A stretch of 64,000 nt of DNA from Arvicola amphibius (GCF_903992535.2 NC_052063.2:15662583-15726582), one strand, 5' to 3'; shown: positions 11,417 to 23,575, numbered from the stretch's first letter. Notes: generated from the letters alone by a model not told the origin. Numbers and translations are program-made.

Positions 11417-13260
11417 ACTAGTAGCAGCCAGGATGTGGTGCCATTGCTGTTAATATATGACAATGTTTCAGAAGCCTTTGGGGCTCACCTGCATGAAGAA
11501 TTATGAAAAGTTAGAAGAAAGAGGCCCCAGAAAAATTAGAATGATGTAAGTGGAGATTAATGTGTAATTCTGGTGGACGCGCAGCAGACCAGAATGCCAA
11601 TAGGAATGAAGATGGTAAACGGTAGGCTTCAGGCGTTTAGGTGGAAATACGAACTCTATTTGGAATGGAACTAGAGTCCATTCAGGTTCAATGGGGACCC
11701 AACTTAATTGGAGCTACTAACAGAAGAGATAAACCAGGAGATAAACACACTTGCATATACCAATTGCTTGTAGGAGTCTAAGTATCAAGTTAAAGTTTTA
11801 ATTGAATTTTCTACAATTATTATTTGCAAATATTGGATATTTAGATCGTGCTTCTATGTGTGTTTATTATTAGAGTCAGGTGACCTGATGGAGGCTGCCG
11901 ACTTGTGCATCTTCATAAAAGAATAACTTTCTCTGCTCATACATAAACCAGTTTTGCTGATCCCAAAGATTCACACTCTCCTTTCTGACACTTTATTATT
12001 TGCTGAAAAATAGTCTAATTACAGGCTTCTTCTCTCAGAGTCATAGTTCTAATTATTAGTCACATTGACCTTTTCTGTTGAATAAAAAGAAACAAATGTT
12101 ACTTCATAAACCATAAAAGCAATGGCATTAAATGTTAGCTGTAAAGAAGTGCATTCATTATCTATTTCTAAATTAGAGTGGGGCATCTTTGCAAGGCTTG
12201 CATTTGGATATGTTTGAGGTTTTTTTTTTTTTCTTAGAAAACTTCTTTATTTTTAATGGAGCAGGCAGCAGGCTTTTGTGACCCCAACATTCTCCTTCGA
12301 AAAGAAACTTAAATCAAACTTTATATATTGCTTAATGAAAACGCTTCTGCAGAGTTGGCACGCAACTTCAAATTCATTCTGACTTTCTAATGTTGCAGGA
12401 AGCAAATCACCCACATCATTTTTTTGGAGAGCGGTTGACTATAAAGAAAGTTTTCAGCAAACACTCATCAATGCTGAGGACTGTCAGAGTGCATGCCTAC
12501 CGAAGGGGCAAAGAGCCAGCCAGGGTCTCTGTAGTAGGTTACTTGAATAATTTTCATGTGTCATATTTGACTTCAGTGTTTCCTTAATGAGGAATCTCAG
12601 ATCCAGGCTAAGCACGTTTGCCAACTCTACAGGCAAACAGATTCTCTGTAGTAAAATAAGCTCTATCCTACTTTACAGTCAATTTTTAGAAACTTCTAGG
12701 ATCCTTTGAAATATTATATCTGATACAAGAGGAATTATACCCTTGTTAACCATTCTATACTTGTAAAGTGTCCTTATTTGTTTATTCTTGCTATTAATAT
12801 ATGTGCATTTTTACATTGATATCTTCAGTATGGGTTTTTAAGATCTAGGTTTGGGATAATAAACCCATTAAGAAAGCTGGAGGGAAATTTGAATAGCTAT
12901 TAAAACATAACAAGATTCAAAGTTTGAATGGAAAGTCTGTTAAGCCTTATGAAGAGTGTATTGATGGGGTTATTTTTACAACATTTGAAAACTGATATAT
13001 CTCAAAAGTCCATAGTACATATAACAGAATCATTCTTTGCTGTAAAGAAAATGATCCAGGCTATGTTTTCCTAGTGTTTCAAGAAAAATTCGATTCTCTA
13101 AAAACATTATTGAAAGAACACATGATACTATTCTGTATTCTCATCCATTCAGTAATGCAAATGCATATTTATTAACTACAACAAGGTAAGCAGTTTTGAA
13201 ATTTTGGAAATGCATCAGTAACTAAAACATTTCCCAACATTATGAGTTTATATATGACTA
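11417..13260. other. No recognised gene or repeat
   Basis: About 1.8 kb of moderately AT-rich, non-repetitive-looking DNA. At 12,380-12,400 there is a pyrimidine-AG pattern followed by a 65-codon frame, but nothing else suggests an exon. I cannot support a function. Confidence 0.4.
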
Positions 13261-14305
13261 CGAGAAAAAAAATAAACAAAGTGAAGCGAGCAAAATGTGA
13301 CAACCAATGTAGGGTAAACCTATGGCAATACGGAGAGGGATGGAGCATTCTGGTGTGTGGCCACGGACATAGGGACTTCAGGTGAGGTTCTTAACACAAA
13401 CTGGAATATGCACTTTGGTTATAAGACTTAACTTGGGAAATGAGTTGTGTTCAGGGGAAGGTATGTGAATCACGAGACTGAGTTCAGCCGGAAGGTGTCT
13501 GTGTAGGTTGGTGACTTCAGGTACACCAGTGAAAGCTCAGGCACAGAGGTGTGCCCATCTGGATATAGGTGTGCCATTTTCTAGCTTCTGTTTGTTGGTC
13601 CCTGACTGTCCTGGCCCGCTATGGCTAATAAAGAAGTGGTTCCTTAGGACAGAATCATCTGTGTTGAGAAAAATAGAGGCAGTTGTGAGTGCTTTTTCAA
13701 ACAAAACGAATGGCAGTAAGCAATGGTTGCTTCAACCTGTATAAAAGATCTGAGTGGGACTCCAAACGTGTTCATTCATGGAACTGAGAAGACAGTGAGA
13801 ACACTATGGAGAGAACAGAGGCTAATATCTCCACCAATACTGCAGCGAGAAAGAACAGTGATTGCAGACACCAGAACTTACTTTATGTGAGAATCAGTTC
13901 CATGTCTAGCAAGACCAAGAGCGTAGTCAGTCAGAGAGGAGAAACTGAGGTGGGGGGGAGGCAGATCATATGAAACCGTGTAGGTCACTTAGTTATATGA
14001 AGAGTCATTGAACTTTCATAGAGTATATGATATAGGATTATATTAAAATGCTTATAATAGCTGTCATATATGAATAGGCTATGGAGATAAATAACATGTT
14101 ATAGAGTTAATAAACATTAACAGTTTGTTTTGCATCTTTCAACCAAGAACCCCTTGCTTTACCAGACTTTGATGGTGTTTATTTATATAGACTCTGTACA
14201 TGCTGTGCGTGTGCAGGGGAGACATCACCGGTATTTAGCAGCCTTATTACAGAGTTTCCAACTGGAAGCTGGCCTTTAGCTCGATATGTAGAAAAGATAC
14301 ATTTC
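13261..14305. other. No recognised feature
   Basis: About 1 kb, locally less AT-rich than its neighbours. AATAAAG-type motifs occur (for example near 13,627) without LTR ends or TSDs. No gene recognised. Confidence 0.35.
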
Positions 14306-14572
14306 TTTTTTATTGATTTTTATTGAGCTCTACATTTTTCTCTGCTCCCCTTCCTACCTCTCCCCCCTGCTTTAACTCCCCCCACCAAGGTCCCATGCTC
14401 CCAATTTACTCAGGAGATCTTGTCTTTTTCTACTTCCCATGTAGATTAGATCTATGTATGACTCTCTTAGGGTACTCATTGTTGTGTAGGTTCTCTGGGA
14501 TTGTGATTTGTGGGCTGGTTTTCTTTGCTTTATGTTTAAAAAAACCACTTATTAGTGAGTACATGTGATAAT
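14306..14572 (-). mobile_element. 5'-truncated L1 3' end, antisense
   Basis: Reverse complement of an L1 3'UTR: 'ttattgatttttattgagctctacatttttctctgctcc', 'cccaatttactcaggagatcttgtc', 'cccatgtagattagatct', 'gggattgtgatttgtgggctgg', 'cacttattagtgagtacatgtgata'. It is the same subtype as the copies at 26.7 and 43.5 kb. No inversion and no clear TSD. Confidence 0.85.
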
Positions 14573-14663
14573 TGCCATTCGGATCTACAGTTTTTTTGGA
14601 ATAAATTTTTGATTTTTTTTTTACGTATGTGAACCATCAATATAAAATAGTGGTATATGATAT

Positions 14664-14703
14664 TTTCTTCCTTCCTTCCTTTTTTCCTTCCTTCCTTCCT
14701 TTT
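14664..14703. repeat. (CTTC)n microsatellite
   Basis: Two blocks of CTTC/TTCC units interrupted by a T run. Confidence 0.9.
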
Positions 14704-14763
14704 TATCAAAAGCAACAAGATACAATTTTTTAGAGTATAGTACAGATTGACAGTGAACCCCAT

Positions 14764-15440
14764 GACTTAGAATACTCAAGGGCTAGCATTTGTCATTTTC
14801 TGAAAAAAGAAGGAGGAATGTTTGGTTTGCCTTGGGGGCTGGCATACAGTGATAAAATGTAGAGCTCGTTGAAAATACTCGCTATAGGGTATGGAAGAAG
14901 GTCTTAAGGGAACAAAGAATGCTTCACCTAGCCAGATAGGAGTCTACAAGTAAACATCTTTGGATGCTACTTATGCAGTGGACCTGCATAATTTCATATG
15001 TTATTTTTATTTATTGTTTCTGCTTTGTAGGTCTCATTCTTCCTGACAGCAAAATATCAGGTACCTTTTATTTATATTTGTATATTCAGAGTCTATTATA
15101 GTCTCTGCATTTCATACATGCATAATTCTATCAATTAAATCTAATTAATAAATATAATCAAGTATTAGAACCAAACTCCACCACATTGGATGATAGGACT
15201 GGGTATATAAAATGTGGTACGGAGACAAAGAAGGGCTCTGTGGCTTGAAACAGGTAAGGAATTCACTTCTCTATTGTACCAGCAGTTTGTCCTAGCTTTG
15301 ATGATCAATAAGTGGTTTGGAATACTGTATTTTTAAGAGTCGGATAGAGCTTCATTCTATCAAGCTGAAGTAAACTTTACTGTCTTGTCACCATAGGTTT
15401 TATCTTTTTGTTCTGGAAGCACAAATTGTCCCCTAAAAAT
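14764..15440. other. No recognised feature
   Basis: Nothing recognised apart from AT-rich sequence. Confidence 0.35.
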
Positions 15441-15444
15441 GATA

Positions 15445-15812
15445 CTGCTCTAGTTTAGATCGTGTTTCCCCAGAGGTCTATATGTTAGAGGCCTGGTTTC
15501 TAGTTCATCACAGTTGGGAAATATTTAATGGCTGAGAGATTGAAGTCTGATGGGAGGGGGATAGGACGCTGAAAGCATGACCTTGGGAGATTGTTGGACC
15601 ATAGGCTATTTTTTCCATCCTTTCATCCTCTGTCCTGAGCTAAAAAATGGGATCATCTCATCTTCCATGATACACCGCTTTCCTGCAGCATGCAAAGCAA
15701 CAGAGCCAACTGATCATAGCCCCAAACCTTCAGCTCTTTAGTCAAAATAAACATTTCTTTTCATAAGTTATTTACCTAACGTATGTGTGGTAATAGAAAG
15801 TTAACAAAGGTA
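15445..15812 (+). mobile_element. MaLR/URR-like dispersed repeat
   Basis: Shows a 'ctctagtttagatcgtgt' start, 'agaggcctggtttctagttcatcac', 'gaccttgggagattgttgg', 'atgcaaagcaacagagccaactgatc', 'agtcaaaataaacatttctttt' and the terminal 'gtgtggtaatagaaagttaacaaag'. This order matches a medium-reiterated mammalian repeat with an AAATAAAC-type signal and a 'gaaagttaacaaa' end. The exact superfamily is not resolved. Confidence 0.6.
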
Positions 15813-17361
15813 TCAAGCCTAAAATGAGACTTGATAGGAGGGCAGAGTGCATTGCTGAGGTAGAGGAAGGAAGGACAGATACAGAACCCCAAGCAGGTTT
15901 AAAAAATCATGTCATAAGTTTTGACTTGTAACTCTGACATTAACTCTGGACTCTGGAGGTAAACCCAAGCCAACTCTTGACCACGGTTAGCTTGATGCCT
16001 GTTAGAATTGTTGAGCAATGTTGCTTTTGAATCTATCCTATCTCTCCTATACCATTTCAGGAGTGAGTATCTCCAATTACTGAGTTTTCCATGGAATGGA
16101 AGATGCTATCATTTTTAAAAATGTGCACCTTTTATTTTATGAGATTACTATAGAACGCTATCATTCCTCTCTTCTGTTTGCTCACTCCAATCTTTTTCAT
16201 GTGCCCTCTTAATCTCTTTCAATTTCTTTACCTCTTTTTGTTATACATAATTAATATGTATGTATGTATATATATTGTATTATGTGAGTGGGAGTGGGTG
16301 TGTGTATTAACAGAGAGTTTGCTGTGAGATTGTATCTTCTAGAAATATTAGTAGCTACACCCTTGAAATCTCAGCAACACAAGTTCATAGATGTTACATA
16401 AACAAGAATAAATGCAATAGACATGTTGACATAGAAGAGGGAAAACTCAGTGGATGTGAACCCTGGAAGCAACTAAGGAATCCTGAGAATCATGGTTTTC
16501 CCCAGGGAAGATCCCAGTAATTGACTATCTAACACCAAAATGTGTTGTAGTTAATTTGCCTTACTTCCTTGCTTACATCCTTTGGGATCTTGACTTCCTT
16601 TTAGCTTTTTAGACTTGAGCAGTGGGCATAGAGCAGAGGCAGAGATGGCCAGAAAAAGACAGAGACAAACGGAGACAGAAAGATAGAGTGAGAAAACTCT
16701 TATACTCCTTAGCTGCATTTCCCATCTTCCTACAAATGTGGCGAGAGTCTACTCTGCACACCTCTGAAGAAGTGACACTTCCTGCAGCCCTTCAACAACA
16801 CAAACTCTTGTTACAAAGAGCTATGTTGATTGCACTGTGCATTCTTCTACAGAGCAGCTGTGTCAACTGCGCCATTTCAGTCCCTTCCAACGCAGACCAA
16901 GGAAGCCGAGGCACACACTCAAAGGATGGAGCTTTCAGGGAATCGGGCTTTACACTGTATGCTATAGATGCTGCTGCAGTTTTCTTTCCTTACACTGAAT
17001 CACAGTCATCAATGGTGAGCAGGAGCAGGGTAGGCTTGAATGGGCTGACAGTGTAAATTGGTTCCGAATGACCTGAGTGTTTTAAGCCTAATTTTATGTT
17101 AGTTTGTGCTCTTTAATACATACAGGGGATTCTGCCTTTCCTTTCGGTGAAGAAGCTACTCAGAGAAGTAAATATAGACAGCTGCATCATAGCGCACAAA
17201 AATTATCTGATATCCCCATCACGCGCATCCCTCTATTCTTAGAGCAACACCATGGACAGTTATATATTTTATTATATTGCTTGATATTTGACTAGCTTCA
17301 TGAGTTAGGTACAGTAACATCTCATTTAAAAATTTTAATTTATTTATATTTTCTTTTTCAC
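15813..17361. other. No recognised repeat; one 144-codon frame
   Basis: About 1.5 kb with no clear repeat except (ATGT)-like runs near 16,255-16,285. It holds the longest frame in the window that is neither low-complexity nor L1-derived (plus strand, 16,622-17,056). The predicted product starts with an Arg/Lys/Gln-rich segment (about residues 4-26) and has a weak hydrophobic patch near residues 68-82. I recognise no domain, and no splice or promoter context supports it, so I do not call it a gene. Confidence 0.35.
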
Positions 17362-17499
17362 ATTTTTTTTTTTAACAAACAGAGTTCCTCTGGCTGTCCT
17401 GAAACTTGCTTGGTAGAACAGGCTACCCTCAAACTCAGAAATCTGCCTGTCTCTGCCTCCAAAGTGTTAGGATTAAAGTCCTGGATAACCCCCGCCAAG
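17362..17499 (-). mobile_element. B1 SINE, antisense
   Basis: Poly-T, then 'gagttcctctggctgtcctgaaac', 'agaacaggctaccctcaaactcagaaatctgcctgtctctgcctcc', 'gttaggattaaagtcctgg'. A diverged reverse-complement B1. Confidence 0.88.
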
Positions 17500-17834
17500 T
17501 TAAAAAATTTAATTTCTTTTCTTTTGAACAACTTAAAGAGTTGGAGGAATCATTTGATAATGTAACATCTATGTATTAGGGTTGAACGAAATGTTCCATA
17601 ATAAAGAGTAATTATCATTTTCTTGAACTGAAGTGTGTAATTGTGAAAAATGGCACTCTGCTTTGGAAACTGTGTTAAACACCAGACAAAGGGAATTTGA
17701 CAATGCTCATCCTATTGACTTGCATCCATTGCATTTAGTAGGGAGTTACTTAAAGTTATTGTCACACAAATGCAACATGCCATTGGAATAGTGATAACTG
17801 CTTTGCTGACAATATTATTTGTCGTTAGTTTGAA
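17500..17834. other. No recognised feature
   Basis: AT-rich DNA with no repeat or coding pattern recognised. Confidence 0.35.
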
Positions 17835-18296
17835 GTGGTTTTTATTGTGATGGAGTTCACATATTCAGACCAAGCATACAATTCCACAATTTGTTAGCTG
17901 TTAGTGTATTCACAGATGGAGTCATATCTGTGTTCAGGCTGGGGACTGTTTCCTCTGTATCTACAAAAGATTCTATAGTGTGAACTTTCTAACAGTCATT
18001 CCTTGACTCTTGTCAGTCACTGTCCTTCAGTAGCGATCTGGAATCTACCTTCTGCTTCTGTTGTTTTGCTTCTTATGATATCACATACCCATGGGCTCAC
18101 ACAAAATGTGCTTTGCGACTGTGTTCTTTCATTTTAGTACACTTTCAGCGTTTTCTCAGGCTATTATATAAATCAATAATTTTCTATTTATCACTAAACT
18201 GTATGCCACTATGTGGGTGTACCAAATTTCCTGTATTTAATTATTCTCATTTTTAAGCTATTATAAAATATACCTTTACAAACTTTAGTTAAATTT
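17835..18296 (-). mobile_element. Ancient L1M fragment, first half
   Basis: Reverse-complement old mammalian L1 3' region: 'gtggttttt...gttcacatattcagaccaagcatacaattcc', 'tagtgtattcacag', 'catacccatgggctcacac', 'aaactgtatgccactatgtgggtgtaccaaatttcctg'. It continues in the same order and orientation at 19,660, so the element was split by later insertions. Confidence 0.68.
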
Positions 18297-18870
18297 GTAT
18301 TTTCAAGAACGCAGAGTTCCACAGCCAAACATTAGGCAGAACTATGGGAGTCCTCTATGGGAGGGGAGGAAGGATCAGAGGAATCATAAAGGTCAGGGTC
18401 ACCTGGAGTACAAGACCCATGAATCAGTTACCTGGAATTCATGGGGGCTCACAGAGATCATGGAATCTTTAGGGGTCTGACCTAAGTCCTTTGCATATAA
18501 GCTAAGAATGAGTGGTTGGTGTTGTAGGATTCCTAACAGTGTAAACAGTGGTGGTCGCTGGCCCTTTAGCCTACTTATGAGAACTTTTTCCTCCTGCTGG
18601 GTTGGCTTGTACAGCCTCGATGTGTTGGTATGTGCCTGGTCTTACAGTAGCATATAATGGTATGTTTGCTATGCTTGGTTTCTGTCCCTCAGAGACCTGC
18701 TTTTTTCTTCTTTTGAGGGCAGATGGAAGAATGGTGGATCTAGGAGATAAGGGAAGGGACAAGAGACTGGAGGGGGTTTAGAAGGAGGGGAAATTGAGGT
18801 CAGGATGTAATATATGAGAGAAGAATTTGAAAATCCTATAATCAAGACATTAAAAAGCAATATAATATTT
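18297..18870 (+). mobile_element. Rodent L1 (Lx-type) 3'UTR, sense
   Basis: Contains the ordered 3'UTR landmarks 'ccaaacattaggcagaactatgggagtcc', 'tgggggctcacagagatcatgg', 'ctgacctaagtcctttgcatata', 'cctcctgctgggttggcttgtacagcctc', 'gtgcctggtctta', 'gagacctgcttttttcttctttt', 'ggtggatctaggagataaggg' and an A-rich end. It interrupts the ancient L1M. Confidence 0.8.
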
Positions 18871-18879
18871 TTGAAAATT

Positions 18880-19550
18880 TCATACACATATAAAGTGCAT
18901 TCTGAGATCTGAGATCCCCCACCCTTTCTAGTCCCCATCTCAACTCTGCTAACTTCCCTTCAACCCTTCAATTCTTGTTCAAAAGAGGGAGGTTCACTGA
19001 GTTTAACCAGAATCATCTTTGTTAACCTTAGCTTGAAGTTGTCCATCGGAGCCTAGTAGTCTTCTCAGTGGGTACCCAACTGAAAACAATAACGGCCTTC
19101 CCTCAAAATCCATCATTAGCCAACAGTTCAGCAGGAAGGGGCAGAGCCCTATATACTTGTTCCTGATCCATGATGGTTGATACACCCAAACTTGTGTAGG
19201 TCTGTTGCAGGTAACTGTAGTTTCTGAGATGACATGCTTATATTGTTTGTGCCATGTCCAGAGAATAATATTGTACAGCCCTCATCCATGTTATTCAGGT
19301 CCTAATTTCTTTCCACCACCTCCTCTCAGATGAAACACGAGCCTTAGAGGGGGTAATTTAAATGTTCCTTTTGGAGCGGAGCACTCAACCCCCACTTTGC
19401 CCCAGTATCTTGTGCAGCCATGCATCTGTGCATTCATCATTACCCATTGCAAAGGGATACTTCTTTGATTGAATCTCAGAATAGCATTTATGGGTATAAA
19501 TCTAAATATTTGGAAGGCATTTTGGCTCTGTGACAATTTACCTGAACACT
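18880..19550 (-). mobile_element. Rodent L1 3' region, antisense
   Basis: Plus strand carries the landmarks 'cagcaggaaggggcagagccct', 'cttgttcctgatccatgatgg', 'gtgtaggtctgttgcaggtaactg', 'agccttagagggggtaatttaaatg', 'ggagcactcaac', 'gcaaagggatacttctttgattg' and 'atgggtataaatctaaatatttggaaggca'. The same order occurs at 30,670-31,360. I take it as a rodent L1 3'UTR family in antisense; the subfamily name is uncertain. Confidence 0.6.
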
Positions 19551-19659
19551 AAGAAGTTCCTCTCTTAGAGCCTAAGACTGGATTAGCTAGGGATTTTTGA
19601 CTGAGTTTTATAATACAGGCTATGATTCCTTCTTCTGGAGTGGGTCTCCGATCCAAACA

Positions 19660-19830
19660 GAAATTTAAGCTTTTATGAAAATTTACATGTCAAGTATTTT
19701 TGTGGACATGATATTTGTCTTTTGAGTATATACTAGAGGTAGAATTGCTATATCACATGGCAATATTTTTGATACTAATGATGCTAAACATCATTTTACG
19801 TGTTTATTAGCTTCCATTGCAATATGATCC
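19660..19830 (-). mobile_element. Ancient L1M fragment, second half
   Basis: Continues the split L1M: 'aagcttttatgaaaatttacatgtcaagtatttttgtggacatgatatttg', 'cttttgagtatatactagaggtagaattgctatatcacatgg'. This corresponds to the old L1 pattern 'tttttgtgtggacatatg...tatacctaggagtggaattgctgggtcatatgg'. Confidence 0.65.
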
Positions 19831-19982
19831 GTCCTATTATTATTTTGAGATTTCTTTTCATCTGTAATCATGAGAACTATACATTAAAATGCATAATATG
19901 CATGAACTAGATTTAGTGTTTTTACATACGTGTGTTTATATGGGTGTATTGAGTATATCAGGACATCTATATAAGTCATCTC

Positions 19983-19986
<4 letters not shown>

Positions 19987-20039
<53 letters not shown>
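19987..20039. repeat. (AT)26 microsatellite
   Basis: 53 bp of uninterrupted AT dinucleotide. It is self-complementary, so able to extrude a cruciform, and likely length-variable. The Ile-Tyr frames on both strands are translations of this tract. Confidence 0.97.
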
Positions 20040-20042
<3 letters not shown>

Positions 20043-20279
20043 GATTTCCCACAATGAGACTGCTGATGAAATCATCATCATGAGGTCACTTGTCCTATGA
20101 TGCCAATGGGAGGCTTATGAATTCAACAAGATTGTATATACAAGTAAAATCAACAAAACCTCCATCTGAATATTATATGTTGCACATTAGGGTAAATAGT
20201 TTTAAAGGTTTAAATTAAAAGGGTAACCAGTGACTCCAAGAGTCATGTGATTTTTAGAATGATACAAAAGGGTTCTCGA

Positions 20280-20465
20280 AATTAGAGGAAGGAGATGGTG
20301 TAGTGGGCAAAGATGCTTGCCACCAAGCCTATAAAGGAGGTTGATACCCAAAACCCATATGATAGAAGTAGAGGACCATTGACACAGGTTGACCTCCAAC
20401 TTCCTCTTGCACACCATGGCACAAGAGCATGCACAGACACATAAATAAATAAGCGAGCAAATAAA
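20280..20465 (+). mobile_element. B3-type SINE, sense
   Basis: Follows the tRNA-derived SINE order: 'ggagatggtgtagtgggcaaagatgcttgccaccaagcct', 'gttgatacccaaaacccatatg', 'gacctccaacttcctcttgcacacc', 'gcacagacacataaataaataag'. A copy with the 'gccaccaagcctga' type head; the tail is (ATAA)n. Confidence 0.82.
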
Positions 20466-21204
20466 CATCAAGGAGTAGAATGATAACTACTGTAAAATGG
20501 CTCCTAAATGAACTTGTATTATTTTACATTATTTAGATTAATCACAAAATTATAGACTGCATGGACGAAAGAGTGATTGAAACTAATAAATTCATGAAGA
20601 TCAGACAATGCTATTTTTCAGTGTGTTTGATTTCAGCTAGTTTTTGGAGATTGGTAGAATTGTATTTATTTTTAATTAAGGGTACTTCTAAAGAGTCTCT
20701 GTTGGTTTCTTTCAAACCGAATCCATGAGCTAGCTCAGGCTCTTTACAACAAATATATTTTCCCAGTATGTGCATAGTTGAAGTTTTAATTGTGCCATTT
20801 GAGCAGATATGCTAGTTAAACTGTAAACAAAGCATTAATTTTCTCTTTTCATCCATTTAATTTAAATCTTAAAAATATTAATTGTAGTTTTAAATACACA
20901 GTATAGTTATATATTAGTGTTTTCTGCCTCCTTAGTGTTATGGGATTTGCAACTCTGCCACATTCTCCCAGTTGATCTCACTGTGGGTTGATAAAAAGAA
21001 ATGCAAAAAAAGAAAATTTTACTAGAGATAGTGAATCTGTAATGACTTTATTAAATCATTCCAACTGATGTGATTTGTGCCGTGGACCTACCAGCTGTAA
21101 GAGATTTTTCTTGTCCTCTTCACTGATGTCTTGCAAAGATTCTTTCTTTTTTTTTTCCTTTTGGTAGTTGGGATGAAACATTCTGATTAAAAATAAAACC
21201 AACT
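20466..21204. other. No recognised feature
   Basis: AT-rich, no gene or repeat recognised. Confidence 0.35.
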
Positions 21205-21490
21205 TATGGAATGAAAGGAGTTATTTGGATTACACTTCCAGATCACAATTTATCATTGAGAGAAGGGCAGGAACTCCAGGGAGAAACCTGGCGTGCTGGA
21301 TTGCTCTGTGTCTTGCTCATATGGTTATGTTTAGCTAGGTTTCTTAAATGTCCTAGAAGCACCTGCCCAAGGATGGCACACCCCACTGTGGGATGGTGCT
21401 CTCCAATGTGGGTTGAGCCCACTCAGTCATTCAATAATCAAGACATTCCCTCACAGGTCAATCTGATTTAGGCAATTCTTCAATTGAGGT
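21205..21490 (-). mobile_element. MaLR/URR-like dispersed repeat, antisense
   Basis: Matches the antisense pattern 'gaaaggagttatttgg.ttacacttccagatcacaatttatcattgagagaagggcaggaactc', 'cacctgcccaaggatggcacacccca', 'caagacattccctcacaggtcaatctgat..aggcaattcttcaattgagg'. This is a widely dispersed rodent repeat, related by my recollection to the copies at 7.6 and 15.5 kb. Confidence 0.6.
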
Positions 21491-22984
21491 TTTTTAATTG
21501 ACAGTTGTTCTTACTAGGACAGAGGCCAAACTATAGTCAATTCTCAAAGCGTATTGATAAGTATAACTTCAATCTATATTTGATTCTCCCAAACTAGGAA
21601 AACTAAGTAACCTCATAACCAAGTTCCAATCCAGTGCTTGTTTCATTCCTTTACTTTGGAAGTTGTTCTTGGTGGGAGGCAAATACCATTTGCGTGATTT
21701 GGTGTATGGGCTATCTAAGGCCTACCTAGGCTTGCTTGATACATAATTTGTTAAGACTTATTTGTGTTTTATTCCTTTCAAGTGAAATACAAATCTCTGA
21801 ATGATGTCTTTTTTACATTGTGTAACAACCACACTGTATCAATTTCTACCCATGGAAACGAACGCTCTCAGATTTTATGGGGCTTGTTATTGCTGGATGA
21901 TTTTTTTCAGCAGGTCACTCAAGTTTTGGTACATCCTATGAAGTGTCACCGGTGACTTTTGCTCTGGGGAAGTCTTAAACTGAGGCTTTGTGCAGTCCTT
22001 CCACAATGGTATTCGAGGACCAAGTTCACCTTCATGGCACAATGCACTTATGTGTAATAGGTATCTTTCATCCTGGGCATGGGAATGGTAGTTTGTAACA
22101 TTGGAAATCTGGGAGGATACCTAATCAAACCTCCCACTATTTTGCCTAATTTTCTTATGGAATCCAGGTGAAAGTAGATCCCAAAGGTCAAGGTAATTAT
22201 GTCTTCCAAAATCAAGAGTATGTACATCCTTTATAAGGGCAATATTGAAAACAGATCTCCAAAAGCAACAACAAATATGCAAAAGATCACTCCTTCCTAA
22301 AAGACTGAGTATACTGTTTGCTTTACGGTATTGTTCAGAGAGTGCAATTCTTGTAAGATCTTTTCTCCCAAAGTGAATACTTTTGATAAGCAGATTTTCA
22401 AAGAAAATGGTGGAGCTAGTTCATCTTCAAACTGACCTGGTGGATTTGAGCTTGGATAAGGGAGCATAGTAAACTGTCTCTTTGTTTGCACATGCAGTTA
22501 TGGGGACTCCTGGTGCCTGTACTGTGCTCTTGCCCTCTTTGCTCTCTATTAAAAGAGAACAAGCATCACATCATTACCAAAGCAGATGACAAGGGGATTT
22601 AGAGCAGCATGTGGAAGCTGACAGTGACATTTGTAAGCAGGAAAAAAAAACTGTCATACTCACGGTTATTAAACAACAATGTCTAGAAATTGCTCAGGCC
22701 CACCTTACCGTAGGTTAACATTAGTTGTTGGCATATTGCTGCTATCAACTTTGGGAAAAATTTTCTCATACTAGTGAGAGAAAAAAAAAAAACACAAAAA
22801 GATACATATTTTCCCACCTGCTTTCACATTATTTGACAAGTCATAGTGAAGTGTATCTGACAGAAAAATAATCTCAACCCTAGCAATTGTTGCTTGCATA
22901 CTGTTGTATAATGAATAGCTAAGAGTTAGCTTAACAGTATCCCCACTTAAATAAAAAAGAGTAGTAAGTTTTCCCCTAGACCCT
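21491..22984. other. Unclassified; possibly retroelement-derived
   Basis: About 1.5 kb without a recognised gene. Base composition and neighbouring repeats make an eroded ERV or L1 interior plausible, but no motif supports one. Confidence 0.3.
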
Positions 22985-23240
22985 ATGCCCCATACAGCTA
23001 TGGGTCTTGATATTGGTCCCAGGTAGGGGTTTTATTTTGGGAAGTGGGCTTTAAGTCCAGGAGAAAACGGTCAGTTCCTCTCAAAGCATTCACGCTACTA
23101 TTGCACCGGTGGGTGTGGCTTTCTGGGTCAGTTATTGTTGTAGCTAAAATGGTGGGTAACAGTGATGTTAAATTTTCTCCTCTGGTGACAGGTACAGCAT
23201 CAGCCATCACTGTGAAAGTGCCATACCTTTGAAGGAAATC
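22985..23240. mobile_element. Dispersed rodent repeat, family unassigned
   Basis: Contains 'cactactattgcaccggtgggtgtggc', 'ggtcagttattgttgtagct' and a 'ttttctcctctggtgacagg' block in the order of a repeat I recognise from rodent genomes. A related stretch lies at 58,205-58,730. Origin (L1 UTR or LTR-related) not resolved. Confidence 0.5.
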
Positions 23241-23575
23241 ATGAAGATATACTTTGAAAAGGGGAAACTTTATTGCCTCTGGGTTCTCCATCTACTCAGA
23301 AGCATGAGTTCTTTTTCAGATCCTAAGGAGTGAAAGGTTTACTTCATTTTATAATCCATTCATTCTGTTTTCTCCCCATTTTAAGATTCTGGTCCTTTGT
23401 TTCGTTTTACTTTCTTGTTAAATTTTCCCCTCACTTCTTGTTCTTCTTTTTCTGACCTCCTGCAGGCTGACATGTTTGATCTTGTCTCATTCATCCTAAG
23501 CCTTCAGATTTCTGCCAAATAAACCCACTTCCTGTGTTTGTTTGTTAGCCTAACTGACATTTCAGGAATTACAAC
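23241..23575 (+). mobile_element. Possible LTR-like end
   Basis: A T/C-rich segment followed by an AATAAA signal (23,519-23,524) and then a T/G-rich U5-like stretch ending near 'ctgacatttca'. No TSD is evident, so the call is weak. Confidence 0.3.

Noticed and set aside
11014..11463. 149-residue minus-strand frame
   Set aside because: Antisense of a short L1 3' end and its A-rich tail.
12380..12587. Possible 3' splice site plus exon-like frame
   Set aside because: A pyrimidine-AG is easy to find by chance in such DNA; no matching donor, protein similarity or conservation evidence.
18297..19550. Seventh twin-primed L1
   Set aside because: The order is sense then antisense, with tails facing each other in the middle, which fits two independent insertions and not twin priming.
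20280..20340. tRNA gene
   Set aside because: The similarity is to the tRNA-derived head of a B3-type SINE; no intact cloverleaf with CCA-adjacent acceptor was seen.
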